From Phytoseiulus persimilis (taxonomy: Eukaryota > Arthropoda > Arachnida > Mesostigmata > Phytoseiidae): a DNA stretch of 64,000 nt. The translations under genes and the position numbers were made by a program. The stretch is taken from positions 33,316,723 to 33,380,722 of the forward strand of contig CM075103.1 of NCBI GenBank assembly GCA_037576195.1, written 5' to 3'. Below, piece by piece: positions 1 to 12,800 of the stretch. Below the pieces are notes generated by a model. That model had not been told where the DNA came from. It searched no databases and saw only the letters and a list, made by a program, of their open reading frames with translations. Every line of letters starts with the position of its first letter. The first letter of the stretch is position 1.

Positions 1-3000
1 AGTTCTCCAGAGCTCTCATTCATTCTAGCGGAATGGAGTTTTTGACAGAATTTTCGATATTCTTGTATTTCGCGGACTTTGATCCGCCCGCGAGAGATAG
101 CCGCGGTCTGGCATCGGATAGGACACCTGCGCGGTTCGACCGCACACGAGTAGAACGCTTTTTAGTCGACTGCGCGGCAACGAGCTGAAATCGATCATAC
201 GCTAGGACCGATCCGGGCTGGAATAACCCTACAACGGTGCCGAGTTGTCACCGTTGGTTGAGTAGGAATCCATCTCAATCCAAGGTATCGCGTTGATCGA
301 GTGAGATGAGTCTGGCAGGCGAAAGTTCAGTTGTCGATACTCGGCTTGAGGGACAACAGGTGCTCGCAGCCCTTCCAAGCAGCTATGACGGCCCAGTCGG
401 CATGGACATCCAAGTATTCTCCATCAACTGCGTCATCTGCGGCCTCTCTGCCAGTCGAAGACTCTATCCCGATGATGATAGCCACCGTTCCGCTCAATCG
501 CGATCAGAGCGGGGTAGTAGTTTGAGGAAACTTGAGTTGGAGGCTGGAAGGGCACAGGAGAGCCTCGAAAAATCCCATGTCTGTGAGTTCTGTCTCGGGA
601 AAGAGCTTTTCCGATTCAACGCCTGTCACGAGGGCATTCGATCACCTCTCAGAATCGAGACTGCTGGTTCCTCAGCAGGGACCGGGTTCAGTGCGGAATT
701 CCTTTCAAGACCCTTTCGAAAGGGAGCTGGAATAATTTCGAGGAAAAAAACTTGGCTCCCGGGGAGGGATCAAGACAACTTTGGTACCTCTCATTCGTGA
801 GCGGAAACTATAGACAGGGAAGATTCCGGAACTCGGATTCGAATACTCTCGGCAGAAATCCATTCTCGAACACAACGCGAACCTTAGCGATTCGTGAGTG
901 AGAGGCTCTCAGACCATCGCTCGTGAGCACAAGTGATCTCATGATACTGGAGGTATCTATAGAATTGGATTTTTCATCGAAGTAGGGCTCGATTCGGCTG
1001 TGATTCGACATTTTTCATCAGACCCGTTGCGTTGTGGATATGAAACGTGTCGGGCCCTCCGAGCCCGCGGGGACCCTCGGTGACCTCCTATTCCACGGAG
1101 AACACTGCCGCGAAAGCTCTCAGAGGCCATGAAAGCATTCGGCGAACATGCTCCTTGTCGCAGTCGAAGCCACAATTAGCACCAAAAGTTCGGCAGCCGA
1201 ATTTCCGACTCACAGAACCAATCTCTGGACAGACTCAGGAAAAAGTTTGACGAACCTTACAACCGAGACAGAAACGGTAACATTTACCATGGCACGGAAT
1301 CATGAAGAGATCACATATGCAGGAACATATGTTATACGTCTATAGGTACAAACGAATAGATGGATGTTGATAGTATAGAGATGTTTGGATGAACATATTC
1401 ATGTGAGTTTCAAGTGGCTCTAGCTGAAAGCGTCGGAGGAAGTGAACGGATCACTAATCGTCCACCTTGAAGTGATCAAGCGAAGCGTCTTACTCGAAGC
1501 GCCGGAAGGATCACACGAAGCTTTTTGCTGAAAATTTCCGAGTACTCTCCGTTTCCCGACTACCGGGAACATAAATTCGCTCTTTGGATTCCGCACACCT
1601 CTCAGCTGCACGAGATTACCATAGTCTCTTGTCTCCTGGTACTCCTGGCGCTGGTTCTTGCGAAGTCCTGCAAAGTCTGAACAAGCAGCAAGTCGTCATG
1701 AATTCTCCGTATCATATTTTTCGTGATGGAGAGAATTCATCCTCCATCATACCTAGAGATACATTTGCCTTCATAACGGAAATACTATTCTACGTTACGC
1801 GTGAACCGCAAATCAGGTCTTGAGGAGATACGGGTGCTGGGACGATGGCTGCTCGAGGAGCTAAGCCTGCCTCGGAGCAACTAGTTCACTGTGTGCTTGG
1901 ATCTTTGCGCTGGGAAGTTTAACGCCATTCACCACACTCTCGAGACGTGGTTCCATGAGATTATCTTTTGCTCGCGTTAACGGGTCATGCAGTTTCTTAG
2001 CAGTGATCCAAGTCTAAGGGTGAGATCTCGAAAAATTTTCCAATTAATGGTTCGCTGCAAAAGACGCAGGCTTCTACCGCGAAGGCATCCGTGCCCTCCT
2101 CCTGAGACGGAAAAAAAAGTAAGCCAAGGGACGCACATTGAATGAACGCGGACGTACCTCTGCACCGCAGATGAAGAAGAATGATAGAAAAGTACGATTT
2201 CCTAAGTATAACCCTGGTACATGAATATCTGAACGGTGTCCCTCCGGTTTCCAAACTCACAGATAATCGGGGCCTAGCGCATTCAAACGATCACGTTGCG
2301 CAGAGCGAGGATGATTTCCCGGAGGGAATTGGGAAATGATTCAGATCAACTCAGAACGAAATTCGAAACGAGAACGGAGCCGTTGATATTCGGAGAGAAC
2401 CTTCCGATGACATAAGCGGACGGCCACGCCCTCATTGGAAGTATTCAAACACGCGCTCAGACCTCCATGCGTTTGATTATCGACTCATGTCGCGGAGCTC
2501 TGCGTGACTGTGGGCAGCCACCCCACCAGCGAGGGTATCGGAAAACACTTAACGCTCCCTCGAATTTGCGGTTGCAGCTTTGATTTTTTCCTCAATCCAT
2601 ACATTCCTCCCGACATACTCCGCTAAAGCCGCCACTCCTCCGTCAAAAGTGATGTGAGGAATCAAAAGAGAAGTGCGGCCGTATGGCGCCATCAGTCTCC
2701 CTCTCGGGACCCCAACTCCCGCCCGAGTCTCAGTGGCGGCGGTAGTTGTCGTTATCGTCGTCAGCGTGCGGGTGAATGAGTGGGAGAGCGGAGAATGGGT
2801 AGCGCGTGCGTCAAGAACAAGAGATCGTTTAGGAAGCGCGAAAAAGCGGGAGAGGCAACCAAGAAAACGGAAAAGCTGGCGGGTGTCGTTCGTCCGAATA
2901 GGTGGGAAATATATCTGGCAGCCAGTCAGCCAGCTGACTGCCGTTGCAGCAGCGGCCCTTAACGACTGGAGCTAACGACGCCCGAAAACGCCTTGAAAAT

Positions 3001-4240
3001 TTATAATTTTTACTGCGCTCCGCTATTTTTATTCAAAGGAGGATCATTGAGCGAGGGATGTGAGCGCCAGTAACCGGAGGAGGCGAGAATCGGGGGGATA
3101 AAGGATTCGAGGGATTTGCTTTTACAGCAGAAAACGGGAGAACCGAGCGAGAGCTAAAGTTCCTCACACCGGAGAGCTCCGCTCGCAGTCATCAGACGCC
3201 GGCTGTAACGAGAAGTGTATGAACGACCTTCCCAACTCCGTTTCAGCGCAGCATTCGGTATGGAACACCTGGAATTTCTGCTATGAAGGGAACCAACCAC
3301 GGAGCTCGGGAGCTCCGGTGTTGAGGTTCTCGAAACCCGCCCGAACACTAAAGGTGTCGTTCGCAAAGACGAAAAGTTCGAAAGGCACCGCTGGAGTCGA
3401 TGCGAGAATCCCTCGCGACCCAAATGAGAAAATCTGAACCGGAGCACTTAATCCAATGCTCTGAAAATTGCTTTTACCCAGAAAGGGAATCTATTAGTGA
3501 GGGCTCTCCTACGGGACATGATGTCTAGGAAGTTGACCTTTCCCGACGAAAAGCGATTTCGCTAAATTCGTTCCAGGAGTGACTCTGTCTCACCAACCTA
3601 AGAACCGAACTCGCGTCTTCCGATCGAGACTTGGGACTCACATTGAATCCTTGATCAGTGTCGGCGGAAGCGCCGAGATCCTACATTTGGAACACCAACG
3701 GCGAGATAGCGGGGCCGAATATTGGTCGAATCTGCGGAGTCGGGTTCTTATCTCGAGCGCTCGCATTGTTTGATTCGACTCCGGCCCCTCTCCTGACGGA
3801 TGACCGAGATAAACATATGTATTGCCGTCGAACGATATGCAAATAGACCCCAGCTGACGCTCGAAGGGCACCGCAGCGTCGTGGCAAGACAACTGTCAGG
3901 AGCGAATGACCGACCCCGACATGGAGATTTCTCCCCCGCGGGGAATCCCGAGGAAATCAGAGAGAACCGATCGAGAGGGTTTTGATTGGCTCGATCAGAA
4001 GGAGGAAGATTGAGCGATTTTAGAGGATTTCGTCCCCGTCATTCCCGATTTCAACGCTGCGGCTCTCGAGACGCACAACGACGGAAATGCGAGGGAGCCT
4101 TGTTCCTACGCCCACACGGTTTCCTCCGAAAGTTCCGCGCGAAACATGAAAACATGCTATTCAGCGAAGCTCATTGTCATCAACAATGAACCGTGTCTTA
4201 AATCGCCGATGGGGAAACTTACAAGGAAGGCCTTGTTGTG
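1..4240. other. Non-coding stretch, no supported gene
   Basis: Both strands carry only short open frames with no recognisable domain, and overlapping frames on opposite strands have similar lengths, as expected by chance at about 50% GC. I see no transposon coding remnant, no tRNA and no long inverted repeat here. An intron or intergenic region of an arthropod gene is possible, but nothing in the sequence decides it. Confidence 0.5.
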
Positions 4241-4420
4241 GGGGGGTGGCGGGGGGACGAGCGAAGATTCGAAGACCCGCTGGGGGGGGGGGGGGGGGGG
4301 GGGGGGGTCCAGCGCGGGTTTAGGACCGAGAGCGATGGCTAGGCCGGGAAGGAGCGAACAAGGGCCCCTGCATAGCGAACAAGGGGGCTTGCTGCGGTGG
4401 GGGCGGGGCGGGGTGGGTGA
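4241..4420. repeat. G-rich simple-sequence tract with a 26-G run
   Basis: An uninterrupted run of 26 G lies at 4282-4307. It is preceded at 4241-4259 by two further G-runs and followed at about 4390-4420 by several G3-G5 runs. The plus strand could therefore form G-quadruplexes. The exact run length is prone to sequencing and assembly error. Confidence 0.7.
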
Positions 4421-7085
4421 ACGAGCACGCGCACGGAGCCAGGCATCGAATAGCGTTTCGGGAGAGCTGAGGGTGAATAGGACGAAGGCGGTTCGAGGCT
4501 CGAACAAGGGTGGAAGCCGAGCCAACGTGGGGATGAGTAGATGAGTGAGAAGCGCACACAGATGATACAGACCTACCCCGGGGCAAGCAGTCGGGTCGGA
4601 CAGGGGGCTGGGTTCCGGACGAGCTCAGAAAGGCCCGGCTCCGGAGCATCCTTTAATCATCGGCGGGCGGCAAGCGGGTGGGTATGTTCAAGTTAATTTC
4701 AATATCATATGCCTTGAGGCGTCGATCCTACGAATTCGGAATTTCCTCGAGGATCAGCCGTGTACGCTGTCTGTATCGCATGCGTAAGCATGAAGCATCG
4801 GTAAGAGCCGAGCGTTTAGCAGCGAGCACTCTCGACTCTCACCGCCGTCTGCGGACGCCAGCGCGGAGAATCCACTCGAAGAGCAGAGCCACCGTCACAC
4901 CGTATGCAAAGAAGATCCCGATAATTATCAGAAGCGGTTCGTGGAAGCGTTTCAATCCGAAAACGAGTCTGTCAGACACGCATCTCGCGGACTCGGTGAG
5001 AGAGCTATGCTTCTCGTGATGGGTCCTGACATCGACTCTGCTGCCGGCCGAGTTCCGGGGACTTACTCGACCACTTTATTCGGACAGCCCTCGTTGCTCC
5101 TCGTGAATCGCGGTTGGAACGGCTCGTGAGCTCTCGAGACGTCACGAGGATATTCGAGGGTCTCTCAGAACGTCAGCCGTTCTGAAACGCTTCGGCGCTG
5201 AGCGATGAACACACTCAAGGACGGGCCTTACCGTTCTCAAGGTCCTGAACTTCTTTGAACAACGAACTTCGTGAATCGGAGGCTCGAGCGGTTGGATGAT
5301 GTACGGGTCGGATTGGGGCGTACAACACGTGCAGATTTCGATGTTGAGCCACGTCCGACCACAACACCATCCACTCGAGCGTGGGCGCAGACTCCAACTC
5401 CCGTAGCTCCTGCGCTCGCATGGAGAACGACTCCTTTCGAGCACCCGGCTCACCACCTCCTGGCGCAAGGGTCAGCCGCTGAAAAGCAACAAACCGTGGG
5501 CGCAAATCCCGAGTACCTCACGCTGATGAAGCCCTATGCGGGGTTTGTTGACAGCGGGCCGAATGACCTCTTCCCGCAATAGCTGCCGCCGATATTCAGC
5601 GTCGGATCCTCGGGAATTCGTGTTGGAAGATAATTCCGCCCGTCATGGCAGCACGGAAGATTTCATTCGTCGTGCCCTGACGGTCCTTCCTCTTGCTCCA
5701 AGCTCATGTCGGCTCAGCCGAGAATTTTCGCGAGCTTGGACGAGTCAGAGGAAGGAGTTCGGTGAATTCTTCTGTGAATCGCCGCAGGGATGGATTTTCG
5801 GTGGGCTTGTGCTGCACGCATGAACCGGGGCATGAGCGGGCCCGGAACAGCCATCAATGGCTGTTGTTGTTGCCGTCGTCGATTGATGGTGAGAAGAAGG
5901 TGGTCCTCGTCTTGTAGCGACGGCCCGTTCCGGAGCGAAGGACTCCGTTCGATGGAGCTGCCATATGTTACGGTTCCATTTGGTTTATGTATGTTGCCAG
6001 TGGCTGTTGTGGTGGCCATGCCAGTGTCGGTCGTTGTTGTCGTTGGAGCAGTAGTGGCGGTGCTGGGGAGAACAGCCATAAAAACGCTTCCATCATGGGG
6101 ACGTCATTCGCTGGACAGTGGAAGACACCGGCCAACTCAGCTCCTGACCGCTGACTCCTTCGTCTAGGAACTTTTTTACTGCTCCTCTTATTCTGCGGAA
6201 GAACTACCTCCACATGGATCGAGTGCGGCTCATAACTGCGATAAAGTCGAGGATGGAACGGAATCAGCGACAGCGGATCCCCTTGCGTGCTCCCGTACAC
6301 TGTCTCTGCTCCCCCTGACACAGAGACGACTCGTGTCAGAATCGCGATGAGTCCTGCGGATGGAGGGCCCAGAGCTCGAGCCGCAACCCCGTCTTTCACT
6401 CTGCCCAGGGAACCGCGGAAGGCCATAGTTGGGAACCAGCTCGCTGCATTTTCATGATTCCAGATTTTGCAAGCGATGCCTCCAAGGTGCTGTGTATCAG
6501 TGGGTCTGATACACTAGAGAGCGCGGCCTGTAGGAAGCCCGCAGAGATGGAGAAATCAAATGGAGTGTGATCGCGCCGCATAGTTGGCCGGCAGTAGGTG
6601 AGAGTTTGCCCTTCTCCCGCTGCCGTCTTCGAAGGTCTTCGACACTGAATTTGATCCAGTTTCCGAGCTCCACATCGGAGATCTCCCCTCTCTATCAATA
6701 TGAACCTTTGTCTCATTATCTGTGTGGAATATGTCCTGGAGGTCGAATATGGTTCGAGTGTAGAGCGCCGGTTGGTGGAAAAGAATACTTCGGGGCTCAG
6801 CTCGAGCACTCGTGCGAGGGGATTAGAAATGTGCAGTATAGAGAGCAGGACCATGCGGCATCTCTTGATAACTTTTTCGTGATTGCTGGGTCCGACAAGA
6901 GAGCTCGGTGAGAGTTCCCAGCTGCCGATATTCGCAGTTTCCAATGATCGGTGAGGGAGGGTCACACCTTCTGCGATAGAGTCCTTCTGTCGCGAAAATC
7001 CATGAGGCGAACCATCTCGAGATGAAATGACTCCTTGCGTCTCGTCGTTCGGTTCCAGAGGCACTTTGCGGGAGCGGAAGCGGTA
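4421..7085. other. Non-coding stretch, no supported gene
   Basis: The longest frames here (a 235-codon minus-strand frame at 6396-7103 and a 152-codon frame at 5968-6426) show no domain, no repeat of a known family and no credible start context. The 5990-6080 part contains a degenerate GTT/GTC-rich triplet stretch, which explains some of the open frame length. Confidence 0.45.
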
Positions 7086-7235
7086 CAACCCCGATTGTTC
7101 CAACCCCGCTTATTTTAATTATCCGAAATCTGATCTCGATTATTTCAACTTCAAATATGGAATAACTCCGATTATTTCAACTCCCGATACAATTCCACCC
7201 CGAATATCTCAACTTCCGACCATTCCAGCCTTTTC
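7085..7235. repeat. Degenerate short tandem repeat
   Basis: Imperfect copies of a motif of roughly 25-30 bases follow one another, each with a core like CCGATTATTTCAACT (variants: CCGCTTATTTTAATTATCC, CCGAATATCTCAACTTCC). The copies are diverged, so this is an old minisatellite. No coding role is visible. Confidence 0.45.
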
Positions 7236-7582
7236 CGCATCGAATACCCTGACTCGCCTGATTGATTCGCCCTCTGTTCATCCAGGACCGTCTCTTGATC
7301 GACCCTGGATCGCGCCCGAATGGTTGCGGATTCATCTCAGCGCTCCCAAACTCATCTCGGATTCATCCCAAAACCATATCTGAACCTATGCAAAACAATC
7401 TCCAGGACAGTCCCGAATTCACTCGAGTTCTTCAAGGACTAAAGCCAGTCCTACCTGGAATCATCACCGGATCTCAACGGAAATCATCTCGGAATGATTT
7501 CCAGGGCCCTCCCGAATGTCAAACTGATTCTACAAACTTCGAGATTCCTCGACACGGAACCTTTTTGGCTCTCTACCTCATG

Positions 7583-7687
7583 AGTTCGTTGTCTGCCGAG
7601 TTCGTTATCTGGCAAGGTAATTATCCGGTCGGTCAGTTCCTTGAAGAGCAATAGAGAAAAAGGTTTGTTATCTGTGAGATTTCAGGG
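7583..7687. repeat. Decayed right end of a pogo-like transposon terminal repeat
   Basis: This stretch contains two good copies and one weaker copy of the 16-bp unit GTTCGTTATCTGCCAA (either strand). It ends in GAGATTTCAGGG followed by TA. The same arrangement, tandem 16-bp units then GGGATTTGAGGG, forms the right terminus of the pogo-like element at 44721-44890. I infer a relic terminus of the same family. No left end or transposase was found nearby. Confidence 0.45.
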
Positions 7688-7689
7688 TA

Positions 7690-8735
7690 GTTGGAATTAT
7701 CGAGGCTGCACCTTAGTCACTTTCGTCGAAGTGTTTTCCCAGGGCCATTCCGGAATATGCGAGGATCACCTTCCGAAATCACTTCCGGGGCCTCTTTTCA
7801 GGTTCCGGGATCATATTTTTTGAGGATGGATGGATCAGATGAGAATGCCACGCTACCTCGAGATATGCGAAGTTCATGAATGATTTTCTTCAGGTATGAG
7901 CAATTCTATTATCCTGAAGTCTGGCGTATAATGGACTACATTCGTGACCGAGACGACGACTGGAAACTTTGCTCTTGTTCAAGCATGTGAATCCCGATGG
8001 TTCTGCACAATGTAGCGACGTTCCCTCTCCTTCGGAAAGATATCAGATCTTCAAAATCTCATCGATGACCGTGTTTTCTGGGTTAATTTATGGCTGAAAA
8101 AGTCGGCCCTCATACGCCAAACTTTGCGGCAATTCGATCACGTGAGTGAATGCATGAATGTGGAAGAAGTAAATCACGGAAAAGTCCGCAGCTGGGTTGA
8201 GCCCGGGTCGGGGATAGGCTGCAATGAAACCGTGCCGTCTCGTAGAACACACGAAGCGTTCAAGACACCTCCTCATTGTAAACCGTGGGATCCGTTCAGA
8301 CTTTGGTTCGTCTCCTCGTCCCTCTTAAACCGAAGCTGCGGAATAGCCCTCTAGCTATAATACCAGCTGTCGAGTCAGTGAGCAGGGGAGACACCCAGGC
8401 CGCCAGTCGGCCTGCAGGCCGATAGGCGGCCAAGTCTATTACACACCCAGATGGGTTCCAATGAGAACTCGCAGTCGGTCGGGCCAAAAGATTTGCTTGG
8501 AAACCAATCCAAAGCATTGTCTCAACCGAGCGCCGGCGTCCCTTCAAACGAAGCAGTCGGCCAGAGTTATTCCGGCGCGATGCGACAACGAGTGCGACGA
8601 CAAACAGCTTCGGCTCGCAGCCCGCGCGGAACATTAGCATTTCAATTCAATTCAACAACCTCGTAGGCTCCGATGCTTGGTTGGTTGGCTGGCTGGCCGA
8701 CTTGTTCTCGTTCCACCCCACCGTCGTTACAGCGG
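7690..8735. other. Non-coding stretch, no supported gene
   Basis: Only short frames without recognisable content are present. I see no transposon coding fragments or inverted repeats in this stretch. Confidence 0.4.
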
Positions 8736-8742
8736 GCGAGGG

Positions 8743-8776
8743 ATAAATAGAATGGACGGGAGATCGCATTCAGACC
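8743..8776 (+). promoter_or_regulatory. Possible RNA polymerase II core promoter (TATA + initiator)
   Basis: A TATA-like GATAAATAG (8742-8750) sits about 28 bp upstream of an initiator-like ATTCAGACC (A of TCA at 8772). This is the spacing usual for arthropod TATA/Inr promoters. The surrounding 8640-8900 is pyrimidine-rich. No downstream coding exon could be identified, so this is a pattern match only. Confidence 0.3.
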
Positions 8777-9235
8777 GCCAAAGCCAGTAATTGAAAATGC
8801 GTCAGACTGCTCCCCTTCTCTTCGGCTTTTTCAACAGCGGGGCTGACTGTCGCGTCGAGCTCTGAGCTTGCACTCTTGCTTTTAAGGACGCTTGTCAGTT
8901 GAGTCAATGTTTCCGTGGCGTAAACTGGATCTCAAGTCGGCCACGGCCCAGTAGCGTACCGACGATGCCCCGTGCGGGCTCACGCGGAACTTCTATCTCA
9001 GATGATGTAACAGCATGATACAAATGTATTCCATATTCATGTATATGGACGTGATGAAGCCAAAGTATGGCAAGAGACCTCGGAATCTGATTATTTTTGT
9101 ACTCATGAGACGACTTCAATATTGAGAGATCGTGGAAGAACCGTCAGTTGATGCGATCATATCCGGAGGAGATTCACGATAACTTCTCAGGGAATCGCGC
9201 CAGAAATCGAATGAGGAATTCGATTGCGGAAGGGT

Positions 9236-9283
9236 CGGGTACCAGTTACCCGAATCCCAGTTACCCGAATCCAAATTACCCTC
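9236..9283. repeat. Left arm of an inverted minisatellite pair (15-bp unit)
   Basis: About three copies of CAGTTACCCGAATCC are followed by AAATTACCCTCTCTCACCGC. The reverse complement of the same unit and of the same flank occurs at 9797-9880, so the two tracts form an inverted pair about 500 bp apart. Confidence 0.7.
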
Positions 9284-9796
9284 TCTCACCGCTAAATCCA
9301 TGGAGCGCTGAAGCTTCATGTCCGTTTCGCGCGCCGACAAAACTTTGGAAGTTCAGGTCAGCCAATACTGTTCCAGTCTCCTATCCCGATTGAAGTTCTC
9401 AATATTTCTACTAGGACTTCGAAAGTCGTCCTTCACAGTAAGGTATCGTTTTTATTATTCTTATCTTGATACTTTTTCGTTAATTTACTGCGCGCGCTTT
9501 TCGGGAAAGCCGGCCACATACCGGAGGACCTAATAGATCCCCGCGAGTTTTCGTCGTGGGTTTCCAAGATTCTCAAGCCATATCTGTGTTTCGCACGTCA
9601 CATCTGAGGCTGGAGATTTGTGAAAATACACTGTACACTGCGCTGTACTTCACTGTACGAACACGACTTTGTATATTCGTATGGTTTGCGCCCTCCTTGC
9701 GTCAGAGGGATGGATATCTCTTTCAGTCAGTTTCTATGCTTCTCCTCGGGATACGTCGTGACTCTAAACTCTAGAGCGGGAGGATTTGGCGGTGAG

Positions 9797-9882
9797 AGAG
9801 GGTAATTTGGAGTCGGGTAACTGGGATTCGGGTAACTGGGATTCTGGTAACTGTGATTCGGGTAACTGGGATTCGGTTAACT
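9797..9882. repeat. Right arm of the inverted 15-bp minisatellite pair
   Basis: Roughly six copies of GGATTCGGGTAACTG (some with single changes) follow GGCGGTGAGAGAGGGTAATT, the complement of the left-arm flank. Together with 9236-9283 this could be the terminal structure of a foldback or MITE-like element of about 650 bp. No target-site duplication is clear. Confidence 0.6.
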
Positions 9883-12800
9883 GGGATAGGACGTGCGGAA
9901 GCTTCCACGCTCTAAAATTTGTATGAAACCACGAGAGGTTGTTACGGCATCCGTTGCTCCGAATTTCTGTAGCTCCCTGGAACGACCAGGTTAACTATTC
10001 CATCCAGTTGCGTTCTGACGGAACCACCAGCGGGGCTATGGAGAAACTTTCTCGCGGAACAAGCGGTGTGAGGGTTTTCAAGATGAGTTCTTCAATGATG
10101 CGTACGGAAGATCGTGATTCGGTGCGCGCATGCGCTCTCTGTTCTGAGACCGCTTGCGCTTGCGAAGGAGAGAGAATGGCTCTCGAGCTTCCCCTCCCAG
10201 ACTCATCGGGAGACGATTAAAGTTATTTGACAATGCGGGCGTTATTCCGAACGCTGATTTCGTGAGTGATCAGACGGATCATCTCACAGACTGTGTGACC
10301 GCGTTTCTCACACTGTCAGTGGCATCCTGATGCCCCTGCAGCCTTGATGATGCACCGCCCCCCCTCTCACGCACGATACGCTAGTGCCACGGCCTCCTGG
10401 ACTGAGTGACGCAGAAGACGGCACAGCACAACGTCTCCCAGTCGTCCGGGCGGTGAAGCTCAGATTCTCTTTGATTCGCCTTGGAGCCCAGGCAACTTCG
10501 AGTGTAGTCGATGTGACAAACTTCGAGACGATTTTCATTGTAAGATATTCGAATAAGAATACGGACCGAGCTATCTGGGAGAGCTGAAGTCTTCATTAGA
10601 CTGGTTGCTTCACTCGAATGGACGGAACACAAACTGAAGACAAAGAACTGAGTCGGGCTCGTCACCACGAACCTTCGTGGCAGGGAACTGATATCGCTCG
10701 TCCTGTCAGGAGAGAACCTTTCATAGTATATATTCGGACTCCAGGCATTGTTGTCGCGGACAGTGGCCGGACGAACATCCCGGTCAAAACCGAAGTCCGG
10801 AACCGAAAATTCATTCAAAAACATTAGCGGATCATCCATTCTGTTCGCAATCCTCTTCCAGACCAACTGATGAGCCAGCGGCATCCGCTCATCTATCCGG
10901 TGTCGAAACACACCGAACATGCGAATCTGCGTGTTTCAAAAATAGGTTCTTGGAGCTTTGTGGGCGGACCTGTGACAGAGAAATGATCACTGTAGCAGAA
11001 AGTGCGAAGATCTCGGAATTGATGACCTCAAACAGGTCAGATATCTCGACAGTATCTGACTTATTCTGATGAACTGCAACTATCTCATCCGCGGAGAGCC
11101 ATCGGTTTGTCCCAGACACTGACCGGCATTGACTCGAACGCTACAAGCTGACGGAACAGGAACTAGGACAAATCCATGTGCGTCTCATTTATGATATACG
11201 TCGCTCGTTGTGTTTATATGACGCCAAACACAACGAGGCTGCGGATCAAGCGATCCTCGAATTCAAGGTCACATAGTATGCGACCCGCCCTCAAAACTAG
11301 GGTATCGGATCGGGAGCCCTGGGATGATCTGACTAGAACTCAGGGATATCCCTCCAACTGGATATTTTCAGATGAAATATCCGAAACCGGACATTTCTCC
11401 TGAAATCTGCGGAAATCGGCCGACTCCGAAAAACACTGACGTTCCCTGTGGATTTTCATTTTTACCATGTCAATACAGATCAATACAGTTCGGGAGTTCG
11501 TCGGACGAAGGACGGAGCCCGCGTCGAATGAGCGTTGCTTATTTTTGGAGTTTCTGGTGAGTCGAGCCCAATAAAAGGAGAAGATTCGCTGCGTGGGCTC
11601 AGGATACGTCCGAATGGTATGGCACCTCAAGACCAGGGTAGACATATGGAACGCTCCACAAAGCAAGCCTCAGAGCAGTGGCATACCTTGCGACGATGAT
11701 TATGATCATCGTGATGATCATCACATTCCTCGCCCACCTCCGCGGAAAAAGCTGGGGCCGCCCCTGCCTTGGAGGAGCTTTGTCAGAACGCGTGATACGG
11801 GAGCCTTGGTTAGCTGTGACTGCGGTTCGCGATCGCCGACTCACCCTTCGGTTCGGAATAACCTGCGAACCTGAATCTTCGTCACGCTCTGGATCGAAAC
11901 TTGTGACTGCGGTTGAACTTTGTGTTGCTTGGCGCCTGTCGGGACAAAAAGGGACTTCAGCGTATCCCGCGAATCATCGTGCCAGAAGACGTGCCATCCA
12001 GGGACGTTTCAGAGCGATACGGATAGCGTAAAAGTAATCAGAACAAAGTGTGCAGAGCGGGGAGTCTCCCGATCCTATTCGAGCTAAGCTCGCCGATATC
12101 AAGATTGCGACCAGGAATAACACGACGGACCATCAAAGCGGGAAAGGAATCTGACTGTCGTCGCTAGTCGTGCCCAGGGATGTCGCCTCGGGGAAAAGCG
12201 AACAGGATGTCACCAAACGTTTGTTTCCCCGCTCCCCTGCGTGGAGAGTGATAATGAGCTTCTTCGGCGGCAACAGACGAGCGAGAGGAAGAGAGATTCT
12301 CCGCGGCACAGGTGAGACAGCGTCTCCTCCATCAATCACCGCTCGCCCAACACTAATCCACGAACGAAGCAGCGGTCGGGTTCGCTGTCTTGGCGGCACA
12401 TATTTATTTGCTCCTCCGTTTTTTCCCTCCTCCTGGAAGGCTAGCGCGGCGCGGTGTTGTTCGCTGTCGCTCCTGTACTCGACTTCTTCTAATAGAGCCA
12501 CCTCGACGGAGGAGGAGTGGATGTGTTCTGGAAAGTTGGGAGTGGAAAGTTCTAGAGACAACGGTGACACGCGGATAATTACTCCAGGGAGAGATTAGGG
12601 GATCCTTGAATCATCCTCCTCATGCTGCTTGCACTGATTTCCCTGAAGGCAGAAGCGGACCGACGAACATCACCAAATAGAAGGACAAGGGAGGAGGGAA
12701 AAAGAAGGAACGAGATGAAGGCACGGGGTATTGTTTATGGCCCGCCAGCACCCGACTGGGCCTGCATGGAGTCCGCGCAGCAGACAACGAGCTAATTAGC

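Noticed and set aside
6396-7103. 235-codon minus-strand frame
   Set aside because: No domain, no conserved motif and no start or 3' signal. It is within chance length for this composition.
10381-10920. 179-codon minus-strand frame with a MPLAHQLVWKRIANRMDD stretch
   Set aside because: The stretch looks protein-like by eye, but I cannot assign it to a family and the rest of the frame is unremarkable.
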